Both the position numbers and the translations under genes were made by a program. From positions 97,679 to 161,678 of the forward strand of contig JAFZOL010000025.1 of assembly GCA_017550625.1 (NCBI GenBank): DNA of 64,000 bases, read 5' to 3'. The notes beneath the pieces were generated by a model, which made no database searches, was not told where the DNA came from, and was given only the letters and a program-made list of their open reading frames with translations. Below, piece after piece: positions 45,382 to 54,343 of this stretch. The stretch's first letter is position 1. Every line of letters starts with the position of its first letter. Source of the DNA: Clostridia bacterium. GTDB lineage: Bacteria > Bacillota > Clostridia > Oscillospirales > Acutalibacteraceae.

Positions 45382-47638
45382 ACTGGTTGACCTCCTTTTC
45401 GAGGTTCTTGATCACGTTGATATAGCCGGCGTAGAGCGTGCGGACCTTTTCTTCGGCGACCTGCAGCTGCTCGGAGAGGCGCCTGTTGTAGTCCTCGAGG
45501 ATCCGCTTGCCCTCGGTGCGCAAAAACTGCGGCGGGATCGCGGTGCCGAGCAGGTTCTTGAGGCCCGCCTCGCAGCTCGTTTTCGCGCGGCGGCAAGCCT
45601 CGACGCGCTTTTCGAGGGCCGCGTAATCGGCGGACGCGAGGAACGCCTTATATTCGTTCAGGTCGTTTTGCAGGCTCTCGAGCAGGGCGTTTTTGGATTC
45701 CTTTTCGTTTTCGGCGGCCTGCTTTTCGGCCATGAGCCCGGCGCAGCGGTTGACCACGCCCTCGAGCTCCTCGGTGAGGGCCGTGAGCGACGCTTCGCCA
45801 GCCTCGAGCTTCTGCCGCTGCTCGTTGAGCTCGTTTTGCAGCATCGCGGCGCGGGCGGTCTTGTCGGCGTATTCCTTTTCGAGGTCGGAAAGCTGCTCCT
45901 GCAGGAGCTCGGGCTTCGATTCCTCGAGCATTCTGCGTCTGGCGTTGATCTCGCCGATAAGGCGCTGCTGCTCGCCGTCGAGCTGCTCGATCTTGAGGTT
46001 CACCTCGTCGAGGATCGCCTTGGACTCAAGGATGCGCGTGCGCATCTCCTCTGCCCTGCCGTCGGACGCGTCTTTCTGCGACTGCCAGTCCGCGAGCTCC
46101 GCTTCGAGGGTAGCGAACGTATTTTCGCATTTTTCGAGCTCGGTCTTCGCGTCGACGATGCTGTTGAGCATCTCGTCGTTGCGCTCTTTCTGGGTCTTGA
46201 GCATGACCCTCTGCTTCACGAGCTGGTTCTGCAGGTCGACGCCGTTGGCCTTGTCGAGCTCAATGTGTTCCTGCAGGCTCTCAAGCTGGATGCTGAGCTC
46301 GGCGAGCGCGTCTTCTTCGGCCTTGCGCTGCTGGGCGACGGCTTCGATCTTGCGGTGCGCGTCTTCGACCTCTTCGCGCTTTTCGGCGAGTTTATTTTCT
46401 TCCTGCGTCATGTTTTCCTGCAGGGATTTGATTTCGAGGTCCACCTCGGCGACCTGCTGGTCGAGGGAGACGAGGTTCGCCGAGAGCTCGTCGCGGTTCT
46501 CTTTGAGCACCTCGAGGCGCTTTTGCGTGTTCGGGATCAGCTCTTGAGTGAGTTCTTCGTTTTTGGAGATGACCGCGCCGACGTTCGCGCGCAGCTCGGA
46601 GAGTTCTTCGTTGAGGGAGTTGTAGCGCTCCTCCGCGCGGACGCGGTTTTCTTTTTCGCTTTCGATGTCTACCCGAGCCTGCTCGGTGGACCTGCGCAGG
46701 TCCTCGAGCAGCTTTTTGACGGCGTCGAGCTCGCCCGTGGATTCCTGCAAAAGGGTCTTTTTGGTGTTGATGTCGTTCTGCAGCGCCTGCAGGTTCGAGA
46801 AATACTGCCCATTGTCTTCGAGCATTTTATCGAGGGAGCGCTGCGCCTCGGGGATCTTCGTTTCGACGAGGGCGCGGTTCTCTTCGGACAGCTCTTCGGT
46901 TCTGCGCTTCGTCTCTTCGAGCTGCGCCTTACCGCTCTCGATCTGCCTGGAGAGGGATTCCTGCTTCGCGTTTTCGGACGCGATGTCGGCATTGACCTTC
47001 AAAAGCCCCTCTTCAAGCTCGCGCGTTTGCAGCACGAGGGTGCGGAAGGCCTGCGAGGACTGCCCGAGCTCGGCCTCGGCGGCGCGCATCTGCGCCGTGA
47101 GTTCGGCGGCGCGCTCTTTCTGCGTTTTGAGCTCGCGGATCTTTTCTTCGAGCTCGGCGGGGTCGTGCACGGCGTAGGACTCGAGATCCTGTTTGAGGGC
47201 GGCGATATCGCGCTCGAGGCTGCGCACGCGCTTTTCGGTGTCGGCGTTCTTCTCGCGCTCGGCCTGCAGCTCATCCATGTCGCGCTGCAGGGAGAACAGC
47301 TGCAGGTTCATGTTCTCGGTCTCGTTGGTGATGCGCTCGAGCTCTCGGTCTTTGTCGCGCAAGGTCGCGGTGAGGGCCTCGATCTTTTCGCGCTTTTTGT
47401 CGGAGAGGAGGACGGCGTCTCTGTCGATGCCGACGCCGAGAAAGGCGCGGCAGATCGCGAGCCACTTGCTGACCGCCTCGTCGTTTTTCGCAAGCTGCGA
47501 GAAATCGGCGATGCCGGTCTCGCGCTTGGCGTCGTCGAGCACGTCGAGGATCACGGAGAGGACTTCGTTGAGGCCGACCTGACCGGGATCAAGCCTGCCG
47601 ACGACCTGCAGGGTGTTGCCGGTTTTCGAAAACTTCAT
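45371..47638 (-). CDS. Long coiled-coil protein of the AAA operon (755 residues)
   Basis: After a globular N-terminal part (about 1-80, KFSKTGNTLQVVGRLDPGQVG...), residues about 85-640 are almost continuous heptad-type coiled coil rich in Glu, Lys, Gln, Ala and Leu with no proline breaks of note. A helical C-terminal segment of about 100 residues ends the protein. There is no Walker motif, so it is not an SMC ATPase; it looks like a rod or scaffold of roughly 80 nm if fully extended as one coil. The ATG overlaps the Hsp70-like gene's stop in an ATGA, indicating coupled production with the chaperone-like protein. Confidence 0.8.
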   Translation of the reverse strand: MKFSKTGNTLQVVGRLDPGQVGLNEVLSVILDVLDDAKRETGIADFSQLAKNDEAVSKWLAICRAFLGVGIDRDAVLLSDKKREKIEALTATLRDKDRELERITNETENMNLQLFSLQRDMDELQAEREKNADTEKRVRSLERDIAALKQDLESYAVHDPAELEEKIRELKTQKERAAELTAQMRAAEAELGQSSQAFRTLVLQTRELEEGLLKVNADIASENAKQESLSRQIESGKAQLEETKRRTEELSEENRALVETKIPEAQRSLDKMLEDNGQYFSNLQALQNDINTKKTLLQESTGELDAVKKLLEDLRRSTEQARVDIESEKENRVRAEERYNSLNEELSELRANVGAVISKNEELTQELIPNTQKRLEVLKENRDELSANLVSLDQQVAEVDLEIKSLQENMTQEENKLAEKREEVEDAHRKIEAVAQQRKAEEDALAELSIQLESLQEHIELDKANGVDLQNQLVKQRVMLKTQKERNDEMLNSIVDAKTELEKCENTFATLEAELADWQSQKDASDGRAEEMRTRILESKAILDEVNLKIEQLDGEQQRLIGEINARRRMLEESKPELLQEQLSDLEKEYADKTARAAMLQNELNEQRQKLEAGEASLTALTEELEGVVNRCAGLMAEKQAAENEKESKNALLESLQNDLNEYKAFLASADYAALEKRVEACRRAKTSCEAGLKNLLGTAIPPQFLRTEGKRILEDYNRRLSEQLQVAEEKVRTLYAGYINVIKNLEKEVNQYAL

Positions 47639-49275
47639 TCTTCTTCTCCTTTGCTGACAAGGACCGTGTTCTCAAACATATCCTTCAGGGTGGCGAGCGG
47701 GATCGACGCGACGGGCGAGGGATCCGCCTGCAGCCTGTCGAGGTCGTAGTTGTAGACGTGGACGGTCAGGCGGTCGGTCACGTCGAGCGAGAAGCCGATC
47801 GTGATGCAGGGGCCGTGCTCCACCGCGCGCAGCTTTTCGGCGAACGCGGGCTTCGGTCGGAGCGTGAGCCCCTTGGAATCGCGCCTGCCGAAATTGAGCA
47901 GGAATTTATCGATGTTCATCGCGAACATCGGGCAGGGCTTGCCGTCTTCGCCCCGGGCGAAATAGATCTTGTCGGTCTCGATCTCCTGCCCGTAGTTGAT
48001 CGCGTATTGGTTGAACAGGGTGCCGTCGCTGTAAATGGCGTAGGTGCCGATGGAGAACTGCGCCACGTTGCACACCGAGAGCACGCGCTCGGCGAACAGG
48101 GCCGCGCCGTGCGCGATCGCGCGTTCGCGGTCGGCCTCTTCGCGCAGCATGCCGCGGATTCGGTCGTCCATGGTGCCGATGTTGAAGAAATCGTAGATCT
48201 GCTTTTTGACGAGATAGAAGTTGCAGAAGCCGCCCACCAGCGCGATGTGCATGTTCTCCTGATCGGGCAGGTCTTCGGTCGTCTGCGTCAGCACCTCTTC
48301 GAGCACGGGGTTGATGACGTCCATGTAGCAGGTGTAGAGCTGGTAATAGTTGATCTCGACGTCCTCGCCGCCGTAGTCGAAGGTATCGAAGCTCTCGTCC
48401 TCGAGGCCTTCGGGAGAGAGCAGGTATTCGGACATGATCTCTTCGATCTCTGCGGAGCGGGTCAGAAGGCCTTCTTCGAACGATTTGAGCAGGACGTTGA
48501 AGCGCTTGTCGTAAAGGACCTCGTCGGGCGAGATGCCGAGCGTGTCGGCGATCGCGGTGCGCACCACGGCCTCCTGATACGCGATGCCGGCCTTGCCGAT
48601 CTCGTGGTTCTGGTTTTCGCCGACGCCCGCGCGCAGCTCGGGCTTGATCTCGAGGCCGGCGCCCGTGTGCGAAACGTTGACCAAAGCGGTGTCGAGCGTG
48701 CCGCCGCCGTAGTCCACCACGAGGATGCGGCCCTTGAAGTCTTCGGTCTGGTCCTGCTCGTAGTTCCACACGCAGAACGCGGCCGCGTTGGTGGGCTCGC
48801 TGACGATCTTGACGGTCTCGACGATATCGGTCATTTTGGCGCAGAGCTCGCGCAGCGTGCCGCGCGCGTCGACGGTGTTGAGGCTCTGGAACCAGCACTC
48901 GGGCGCGCCGAGCACCAGCGTGCCGACCTTATCCTCGCCGAGCTTGCGCAGGGAGTTTTCGATCACGAAACGGAGAAACAGGCCGGTGACGTGTTCGGGC
49001 GTATTCACGCCCGTGTAGCCGCGCTTGATGAGGTTATCCTGCGACATCTGCTGGTTCAGGAGCATTTTGAAACCGCGGTAGACGACGGTGTTCTGGCTGC
49101 CGAGCTTGGCTCTCGCCGCGGCGCCGAAATAATATTTGCCGTTATTCGTATCGTAAGCGACCATGGACGGATAGCTGTAGGTCAGGCCGTCCGGCTGGAC
49201 CGTTTTGAGGCGTCCGTCCCTGAATACGGAGACCATCGTGTAGGTGCTTCCGAAGTCGATTCCGATGTTTACCAT
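47635..49275 (-). CDS. Hsp70-like (DnaK-fold) ATPase
   Basis: A 546-residue member of the actin/Hsp70 fold. Phosphate-1 is GIDFGSTYTMVSV (4-16), the connect-1 region VSEPTNAAAF near residue 158, phosphate-2 LVVDYGGGTLDTALV near 182, the adenosine motif ALVGGFCNF near 345, and then AHGAALFAERV. After about residue 390 a beta-sandwich-like segment follows that ends GFSLDVTDRLTVHVYN, reminiscent of the Hsp70 substrate domain phrase FDIDANGILTV. The helical lid is missing, and no DnaJ or GrpE is encoded nearby. It is therefore a dedicated Hsp70 paralogue, probably for assembly of the operon's own complex. Confidence 0.9.
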   Translation of the reverse strand: MVNIGIDFGSTYTMVSVFRDGRLKTVQPDGLTYSYPSMVAYDTNNGKYYFGAAARAKLGSQNTVVYRGFKMLLNQQMSQDNLIKRGYTGVNTPEHVTGLFLRFVIENSLRKLGEDKVGTLVLGAPECWFQSLNTVDARGTLRELCAKMTDIVETVKIVSEPTNAAAFCVWNYEQDQTEDFKGRILVVDYGGGTLDTALVNVSHTGAGLEIKPELRAGVGENQNHEIGKAGIAYQEAVVRTAIADTLGISPDEVLYDKRFNVLLKSFEEGLLTRSAEIEEIMSEYLLSPEGLEDESFDTFDYGGEDVEINYYQLYTCYMDVINPVLEEVLTQTTEDLPDQENMHIALVGGFCNFYLVKKQIYDFFNIGTMDDRIRGMLREEADRERAIAHGAALFAERVLSVCNVAQFSIGTYAIYSDGTLFNQYAINYGQEIETDKIYFARGEDGKPCPMFAMNIDKFLLNFGRRDSKGLTLRPKPAFAEKLRAVEHGPCITIGFSLDVTDRLTVHVYNYDLDRLQADPSPVASIPLATLKDMFENTVLVSKGEEE

Positions 49276-49295
49276 TTAACTCACTCTCCTGCCTG

Positions 49296-50846
49296 TCAAT
49301 CTGCCGTTTTCGGGATATAGAATTTGATGAGATCGTCTTTCGTGCCGTTTTTGAGCAGGGACCCCACGTCGTTGCCGAACTTGAGGGCGGCCGTGTCGGC
49401 GTCGGGTTCGGCCTTTGCCATCCTGCGGCAGTAGCGCATCGCCTCGAACGCCTTATCGAACCTGCGTTCGGCGATCTGGTTGTAGGGATCGTCGACGCAA
49501 GGCTTTTCGGCCTCGTCGGCGCAGCACCAAAACAGGCGCGCGAGGATGAACATCATCGCGGCGTCCCACGTGGTCCAGTCCTGCCGGTCGCGCAGGGCTT
49601 CGAACGCTTCGTTTAGCAATAACTGCACGTCCTGCTCCCCGAACCGCTCGTGCGGCAGGGGCGTGTGCAGGTAGGCCGAGGTGTAGGACGGGGCGCTGAA
49701 AATGCCCGTGATGCGCTCGAGATCGTGGAATTCCGCCTTCGGCAGCAGGTTCGTGTGCCCGCCCAGCAGCATGCGGAACCGCAGAAGCACGCGCAGCACC
49801 GGCGGCACGTTCGCGGGGTCGGCGATCACCATGAGCGGCAGGTTCGTTTCGACTGCGTACCGGCCGAAGAAGACGTCGGGGTCATCGATCCGCTCGGTTT
49901 CGGCGATCTCGGCGAGGCGCCCGACCGTGTCGGGCGAGAGCTGCTTCATGACGGTACGCAGCAGGCCGAAGGGGTTCGGCTCGAGGTTCAGATCGCGGTA
50001 TTTCGCGCGGAAATCCTGATTTTTATACCAAGCGAGGATCACGGCGGCGATGCCGGGAGCCGCGGCGGGGTCGCGCAGGGGCTCCTGCCTTAGCAGGGCG
50101 TAGAACACGGCCGCGCGCAGGATCGGGAAACCAAGGTTGTTGAGGAAAAACGTTCTGCCCCGGAATGCGGCGTCGAGCCGTTTGTAGACCGGCACGTATT
50201 TCGGCAGGTTGCCGCTCTCGGTGCCGTAGGCCGCTTTGATCTCGGGGAAGATCCGGGGATTATAAAAGATCAGATCGTTCGGCCGTTTCGAGGTATCGTT
50301 GGGGTAAACGGCGACGGGATTCACGAAAAAGACGTTGTTTTCTTCGGCGCGCACGGAGCCCGTGAGCACGATCGCGTTGTTTTTGCTGCGCCGCACGAGC
50401 TCTTCGAGGGGCGTGAGCACCCGGTCGTCGTAAGAGAACCGCGCGAACAGCTGGATCGGGATCACGATCGCGGTCTGGCCGTTCTGGCGCATCACGTCGA
50501 GCGTCTGCAGGAAATACTGGACGAGGTCTTCGCCATTGAGTTCGGAGCGCTCGATATCGCCGTCGATATCGCCGTCCTCTTTTTTGTCGTTTTTCGAGAA
50601 CAGGCCCTTTTTCTTCTGGCCGGCCTCGAACGCGCCGATGCTCAGGCTTCCCACGCACTGCATCCAGAATTCCCTCTTGGCGTTTTGGGGGTCGCGGCCG
50701 AAGTCGTAGACGTAGCGGAAATCATCCCGGAACAGCTGATAATGGAGATACGGCAGGAACTGCACGCGCAGCAGCGATTCGATATAATATTCGTCGTCCT
50801 GATTCGCGAACACGAAATGGAACAGGCCCTTGGAAGCGTCAAACAT
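49296..50846 (-). CDS. Unknown 516-residue protein, possibly a degenerate AAA+-like fold
   Basis: Unrecognised. Around residues 105-165 the order QTAIVIPIQLFARFS, then LEELVRRSKNNAIVLTGSVRAEENNVF, resembles a Walker B strand and a sensor-1 strand of an AAA+ domain without catalytic acidic residues. No P-loop is present; the N-terminus reads SKGLFHFVFANQDDEYY. The rest is helical with several Trp/Phe-rich segments (residues about 240-330 and 405-455). There is no signal peptide or membrane helix. It lies between the propeller protein and the Hsp70-like gene with 18- and 20-bp gaps. Confidence 0.6.
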   Translation of the reverse strand: MFDASKGLFHFVFANQDDEYYIESLLRVQFLPYLHYQLFRDDFRYVYDFGRDPQNAKREFWMQCVGSLSIGAFEAGQKKKGLFSKNDKKEDGDIDGDIERSELNGEDLVQYFLQTLDVMRQNGQTAIVIPIQLFARFSYDDRVLTPLEELVRRSKNNAIVLTGSVRAEENNVFFVNPVAVYPNDTSKRPNDLIFYNPRIFPEIKAAYGTESGNLPKYVPVYKRLDAAFRGRTFFLNNLGFPILRAAVFYALLRQEPLRDPAAAPGIAAVILAWYKNQDFRAKYRDLNLEPNPFGLLRTVMKQLSPDTVGRLAEIAETERIDDPDVFFGRYAVETNLPLMVIADPANVPPVLRVLLRFRMLLGGHTNLLPKAEFHDLERITGIFSAPSYTSAYLHTPLPHERFGEQDVQLLLNEAFEALRDRQDWTTWDAAMMFILARLFWCCADEAEKPCVDDPYNQIAERRFDKAFEAMRYCRRMAKAEPDADTAALKFGNDVGSLLKNGTKDDLIKFYIPKTAD

Positions 50847-50864
50847 GGTGTTTCTCCTGTCGAA

Positions 50865-52688
50865 TTAGTTCGTGTAACCGGTCAGCACCGAGGCGAGATA
50901 AGCTTTGTCGACGTACAGCGCGGGCTTCACGCCGTAAACGCTGTCGCCGCGCACGCCCCAGAGGTCGGGGCGCGTGCCCTCCCACGCTGCGGTGAAGCTC
51001 TCGTTCTGGCCGCTGGTGCGCATGATCCACCGGTCGCCCATGCCGCGCAGGACGCGCTCGTAGAGCTTCGTTTCTTCAAGGCTGAGGCAGAACACCTTGT
51101 CGACCGTGAAAACGGCGCTGGTGTTCTTTCTGTCGTAAACGGGGTTCGGGAAGGTGCTGAGCGTTGCGGGCAGGATATGGTCGCGCACGCCGTTGAAGCT
51201 CGGCATGGCGAGATATTCGCCGTTGAGCCACTGCCGAAGCGGGCTGTCGCGCCAGATCGTGGGCTGGCCGTTCAGACTGAAGCTGCGCTCGAGCGTGGAG
51301 CTGCAGAGCAGCAGCACCTTGTCGGACATGGCCTTGAGCACGGTCCAGTAGCCTTCCGCGAACGCGATGCGCTCGCCCTCGTGGAACTTGTAATCCGGGA
51401 CGGGCATGGTTTTTTCGGCGGGCGTGCTCTGATCCGCGCCCCCTTCGGCGGAGACGCCGGGGAACGAAAGGCGGAAGGGCGTGGCGACGACGCGCCCGTC
51501 GATGATCGTCATAATGTAATAAGCCCCGTCGCGCGTGATGAAGTGCAGCACGTTCTGGAAGCCGGCGATCGACACGACGTCCTTGAGCGCGGAGAGCTTG
51601 CCGTTGAGGGGTTCGAAATCGGATTCGAGGGTGCCGTTCGCCTTCAGGAAGATGCCTGTGCCCTTGCATTCGCACACGGCGATCATGTCGACGGCCACGA
51701 AGCGGTCGAGGCGGATGGATTTGACGCGTCCGTTGCGGAACAGCACGAAGTCGCCCACGATATCGGCCACGTTGACGAGCGAGCCGAACGACGAGGCGGT
51801 GCCGAGCGTGTTTTCGCGGATGCCGCCGTCTTTGCGCACGCCCACCACGGCGCCGTTGACCACGGTGAGGTGGTCGATATCCGACCAGCCCCTGCACTCG
51901 AAGTCGTTGGTGGAGATGACTGCGCCGTCCTTTTTCACGCCGTAGATCGTGTAACCGTTCACAAGCACCTGCTCGACGTCGTTCCAGATCGTTTCGTCGA
52001 GGAACACGGGGGCGTCTTTTTCGAACGTGACCACGCGCCCGTCGTTCGTGACGGCGGCGGCGAAGCGGTCGACCGAGATGCATTTGAGACCAGAGATCGC
52101 AGAAAGCCCGGCGCTCTTTTTGAAGGCGTTGGTCTGCACGGTCTCGGTGGCGGCGTCGATGGCGTAGATATCGCCGAGGGCGCTGACGTCGTAGAGCCGG
52201 CGGACGCCGAAGGCGGACCGGATGAACATCTGGCCGGGCACCCGGTTTTCGCGCGTCTGCGGGGCGCCCTTCTTTTTCAACACGGCGTCGGCCGTGGCGC
52301 CGAGCCAGTCGCGCAGGCCGTCGTTCACCTCGCCGCACAGCAACAGCTCGTAAAGGGGCTCGCGCATCTCGTCGGGCAGTTCGCCGGCGTCGGCGAAGCG
52401 CTGCAGCTTTTGCCCCGCGGCGCGCACCAGCGCGCGGAAAGCCTCTTCGTTCGCGCCGGAGAGCGCGCCCTGCTCGTCGAGCTCGCGCAGCATATCCTCG
52501 TAGCGGCTGACCGCGACCTCGTTCTCAAGCGAAAGCCCCGCGCCGGACGCCTGTTTTTGCAGCGTTTTGATCTCTTCGTCCTGCAGCTTGAAATACGTGA
52601 AAAACGACAAAACGCAAACCTCGCTTTCCGGTGATCCGTTGTGCGTAAAACGGGGAAATACCCCGCCGCGGCGCATAATTCGCCGCAT
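50865..52688 (-). CDS. Beta-propeller-like protein with C-terminal DUF6273 domain
   Basis: A 607-residue protein, first gene of the operon. Residues about 30-130 are helical. About 150-430 contain repeating short beta units with recurring V.I..G......DG.V (VNGYTIYGVKKDGAVI, VVNGAVVGVRKDGGI), as in RCC1-like propellers. About 435-607 match DUF6273: YWTVLKAMSDKVLLL, LRQWLNGEYL, DKVFCLSLEE and GVKPALYVD. DUF6273 and propellers usually occur in extracellular clostridial proteins, but no signal peptide is visible here. The ATG 52688 has GGAG eight bases upstream; a TTG at 52608-52610 is a weaker alternative. Confidence 0.75.
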   Translation of the reverse strand: MRRIMRRGGVFPRFTHNGSPESEVCVLSFFTYFKLQDEEIKTLQKQASGAGLSLENEVAVSRYEDMLRELDEQGALSGANEEAFRALVRAAGQKLQRFADAGELPDEMREPLYELLLCGEVNDGLRDWLGATADAVLKKKGAPQTRENRVPGQMFIRSAFGVRRLYDVSALGDIYAIDAATETVQTNAFKKSAGLSAISGLKCISVDRFAAAVTNDGRVVTFEKDAPVFLDETIWNDVEQVLVNGYTIYGVKKDGAVISTNDFECRGWSDIDHLTVVNGAVVGVRKDGGIRENTLGTASSFGSLVNVADIVGDFVLFRNGRVKSIRLDRFVAVDMIAVCECKGTGIFLKANGTLESDFEPLNGKLSALKDVVSIAGFQNVLHFITRDGAYYIMTIIDGRVVATPFRLSFPGVSAEGGADQSTPAEKTMPVPDYKFHEGERIAFAEGYWTVLKAMSDKVLLLCSSTLERSFSLNGQPTIWRDSPLRQWLNGEYLAMPSFNGVRDHILPATLSTFPNPVYDRKNTSAVFTVDKVFCLSLEETKLYERVLRGMGDRWIMRTSGQNESFTAAWEGTRPDLWGVRGDSVYGVKPALYVDKAYLASVLTGYTN

Positions 52689-52705
52689 TATCAATACTCC
52701 GTAAT

Positions 52706-52734
52706 ATTTTATCATTGAATAAGACAAATTACAA
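52706..52734 (-). promoter_or_regulatory. Promoter of the AAA/Hsp70 operon
   Basis: TTGTAA (52729-52734) and TAAAAT (52706-52711) are spaced 17 bp apart on the - strand, 18 bases before the first start codon. The leader is very short. The surrounding 100 bp is strikingly A+T-rich. Confidence 0.65.
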
Positions 52735-52784
52735 GATTATTTTTCAGTATTTTTTATAATTTGTTTTTATTTATATTCGGGTAT

Positions 52785-52810
52785 AAAAAAGGAGCGGATC
52801 TCTCCGCTCC
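52785..52810 (-). terminator. murC terminator
   Basis: A hairpin at 52791-52810 is followed on the - strand by six T residues, 18 bases after the murC stop. It separates murC from the AAA operon promoter. Confidence 0.85.
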
Positions 52811-52827
52811 CGATATGAATGAACCCG

Positions 52828-54204
52828 TTACTCGTTATACAGCGCGAGCAGTTTTTTGGCGATCTTGTAGACGTCGCCGCAGCCGAGGGTGATCACGAGG
52901 TCGCCGGGCTCGGCGTTCTCGTAGAGATAGCGGGCGATCGTGTCGAACGAACTGAAATGCACCGCGCCCTCGATCTTGTCGCACAGGTCCTTCGTGTGGA
53001 TGTCGTAGGTGTTCACTTCGCGCGAGCCCATGATCTCGGTGAGCACGACCCTGTCGGCGATCTTTAAGACGTCCGCGAAGTCCTCGAGCAGCATATAGGT
53101 GCGCGAGAACGTGAAGGGCTGGAATACCGCCCACACGCGCTTATAATCCATCTTTTTCGCGGCCTCGAGCGTGACCTTGAGCTCGGCGGGATGGTGGGCG
53201 TAGTCGTCCGCCACCGTGATGCCGTTCGGCTCGCCGAGGATCTCGAACCGGCGGCCCGCGCCGCGGAATTCCTCGGCATGGGAAAGCACGTCATCGATCT
53301 TCGCGCCGGCGTTGACGGCAGCCGCGATCGCCGCGAGGGCGTTGAGCACGTTGTGTGCGCCCGGGATCGAAAGGCGCACGTGACCCTTCTTTTCGCCGCG
53401 GTACATCACGTCGAACTCCGGGAAGGCGCCGCGGTTGAACGTGACGTTCCGCGGGTACCAGTCGTTCGTATCGGCGCTGCCGAAGGTGATGAGGTTCTGC
53501 GCGCCGGAAGCTTTGACCGCGCGCACGGTCTTGAGGTCGTCGCCGTTATAAATCACGGCGTCGCGCGCCAGAGCGGCGAATTTCGAGAACGCCGCCACGA
53601 GGTTATCCATCGTTTTGAAGAACTCGAGATGGTCGGCGTCGATATTCAGAATCACCGCCACGCTGGGGCTGAGATCGAGGAAGGTGTTGGCGAATTCGCA
53701 GGCCTCGACCACGAGCATGTCGTCCGTCCCCACGCGGCCGTTGGCGTTGATGAGCGGCAGCTTGCCGCCGATGACGGCGGACGTGTCGACGCCGGACTGC
53801 AGCAAAATCTGCGTGAGGAGGGCCGTCGTGGTGGTCTTGCCGTGGGTGCCGCACACGCCGATGCAGTTGCCGAATTTGCGCGTGACCGCGCCGAAGAGCT
53901 TGGAGCGCTCGAACGTGGGCACGCCGGACGAACGCGCCGCAACGAGCTCGGGGTTATCGGGCAGCAGGGCCGCCGTGAACACCACCATTTCGGCGTCGCC
54001 GATGTTCTCGGCGCGTTGGCCGAGCGTGACCGGGATGCCGAGCGCGCGGATGCGGTTCAGCGTGTCGCTTTCGTTGTTGTCGGAGCCGGAGAGCCGGTAG
54101 CCCTTCGCGTGTAAAATCTCGGCGAGCGGGCACATGCCCGCGCCCCCGATGCCGATGAAATGGATGCGCCTGACGGAATCAAGCAGCCGATCTATATCGA
54201 ACAA
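52828..54204 (-). CDS. murC: UDP-N-acetylmuramate--L-alanine ligase
   Basis: The first amino-acid ligase of peptidoglycan precursor synthesis in the cytoplasm, 458 residues. The Rossmann motif HFIGIGGAGMCPLAE lies near residue 13, the ATP P-loop GVCGTHGKTTTTALL near 110, NIDADHLEFF near 180 and ADDYAHHPAE near 326. The start is assigned to TTG 54202-54204, which follows an AAAGGTGA Shine-Dalgarno and gives the normal family length; longer forms add an atypical basic tail. It has its own promoter and terminator and diverges from leuS. Confidence 0.96.
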   Translation of the reverse strand: MFDIDRLLDSVRRIHFIGIGGAGMCPLAEILHAKGYRLSGSDNNESDTLNRIRALGIPVTLGQRAENIGDAEMVVFTAALLPDNPELVAARSSGVPTFERSKLFGAVTRKFGNCIGVCGTHGKTTTTALLTQILLQSGVDTSAVIGGKLPLINANGRVGTDDMLVVEACEFANTFLDLSPSVAVILNIDADHLEFFKTMDNLVAAFSKFAALARDAVIYNGDDLKTVRAVKASGAQNLITFGSADTNDWYPRNVTFNRGAFPEFDVMYRGEKKGHVRLSIPGAHNVLNALAAIAAAVNAGAKIDDVLSHAEEFRGAGRRFEILGEPNGITVADDYAHHPAELKVTLEAAKKMDYKRVWAVFQPFTFSRTYMLLEDFADVLKIADRVVLTEIMGSREVNTYDIHTKDLCDKIEGAVHFSSFDTIARYLYENAEPGDLVITLGCGDVYKIAKKLLALYNE

Positions 54205-54238
54205 AACGATCACCTTTTGCGTTTTTTGTTTATATATA

Positions 54239-54267
54239 ATATTATGACCAATTTGTGAAAAAGTCAA
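54239..54267 (-). promoter_or_regulatory. murC promoter
   Basis: TTGACT (54262-54267) and TAATAT (54239-54244) are 17 bp apart on the - strand, 35 bases before the TTG start. Confidence 0.75.
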
Positions 54268-54314
54268 GAACTTTTTCTTTTTCGCGCCGCCCTTCAAATC
54301 GGCGCAAGAATCGC

Positions 54315-54343
54315 TTGACTTTGACGGGACATTATGGTAAAAT
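54315..54343 (+). promoter_or_regulatory. leuS promoter
   Basis: TTGACT (54315-54320) and TAAAAT (54338-54343) have a 17-bp spacer, 47 bases before the ATG. The leader is too short for a T-box riboswitch and no terminator hairpin is present in it. Confidence 0.8.

Larger units (their letters stand above)
40079..52688 (-). other. Nine-gene AAA+/Hsp70/coiled-coil operon (candidate new system)
   Basis: Nine same-strand genes run without any gap above 35 bp, with overlaps at two junctions (4 and 11 bp). A recognisable promoter precedes the first gene and a terminator follows the last. In order of transcription they encode a propeller-DUF6273 protein, a 516-residue unknown, an Hsp70-like ATPase, a 755-residue coiled coil, a zinc ribbon, a 437-residue helical protein, a 290-residue helical protein, a Vps4/katanin-like AAA+ ATPase and a degenerate AAA+ protein. 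Most starts have a strong GGAG-type Shine-Dalgarno. I know no described system with this composition. Confidence 0.8.
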
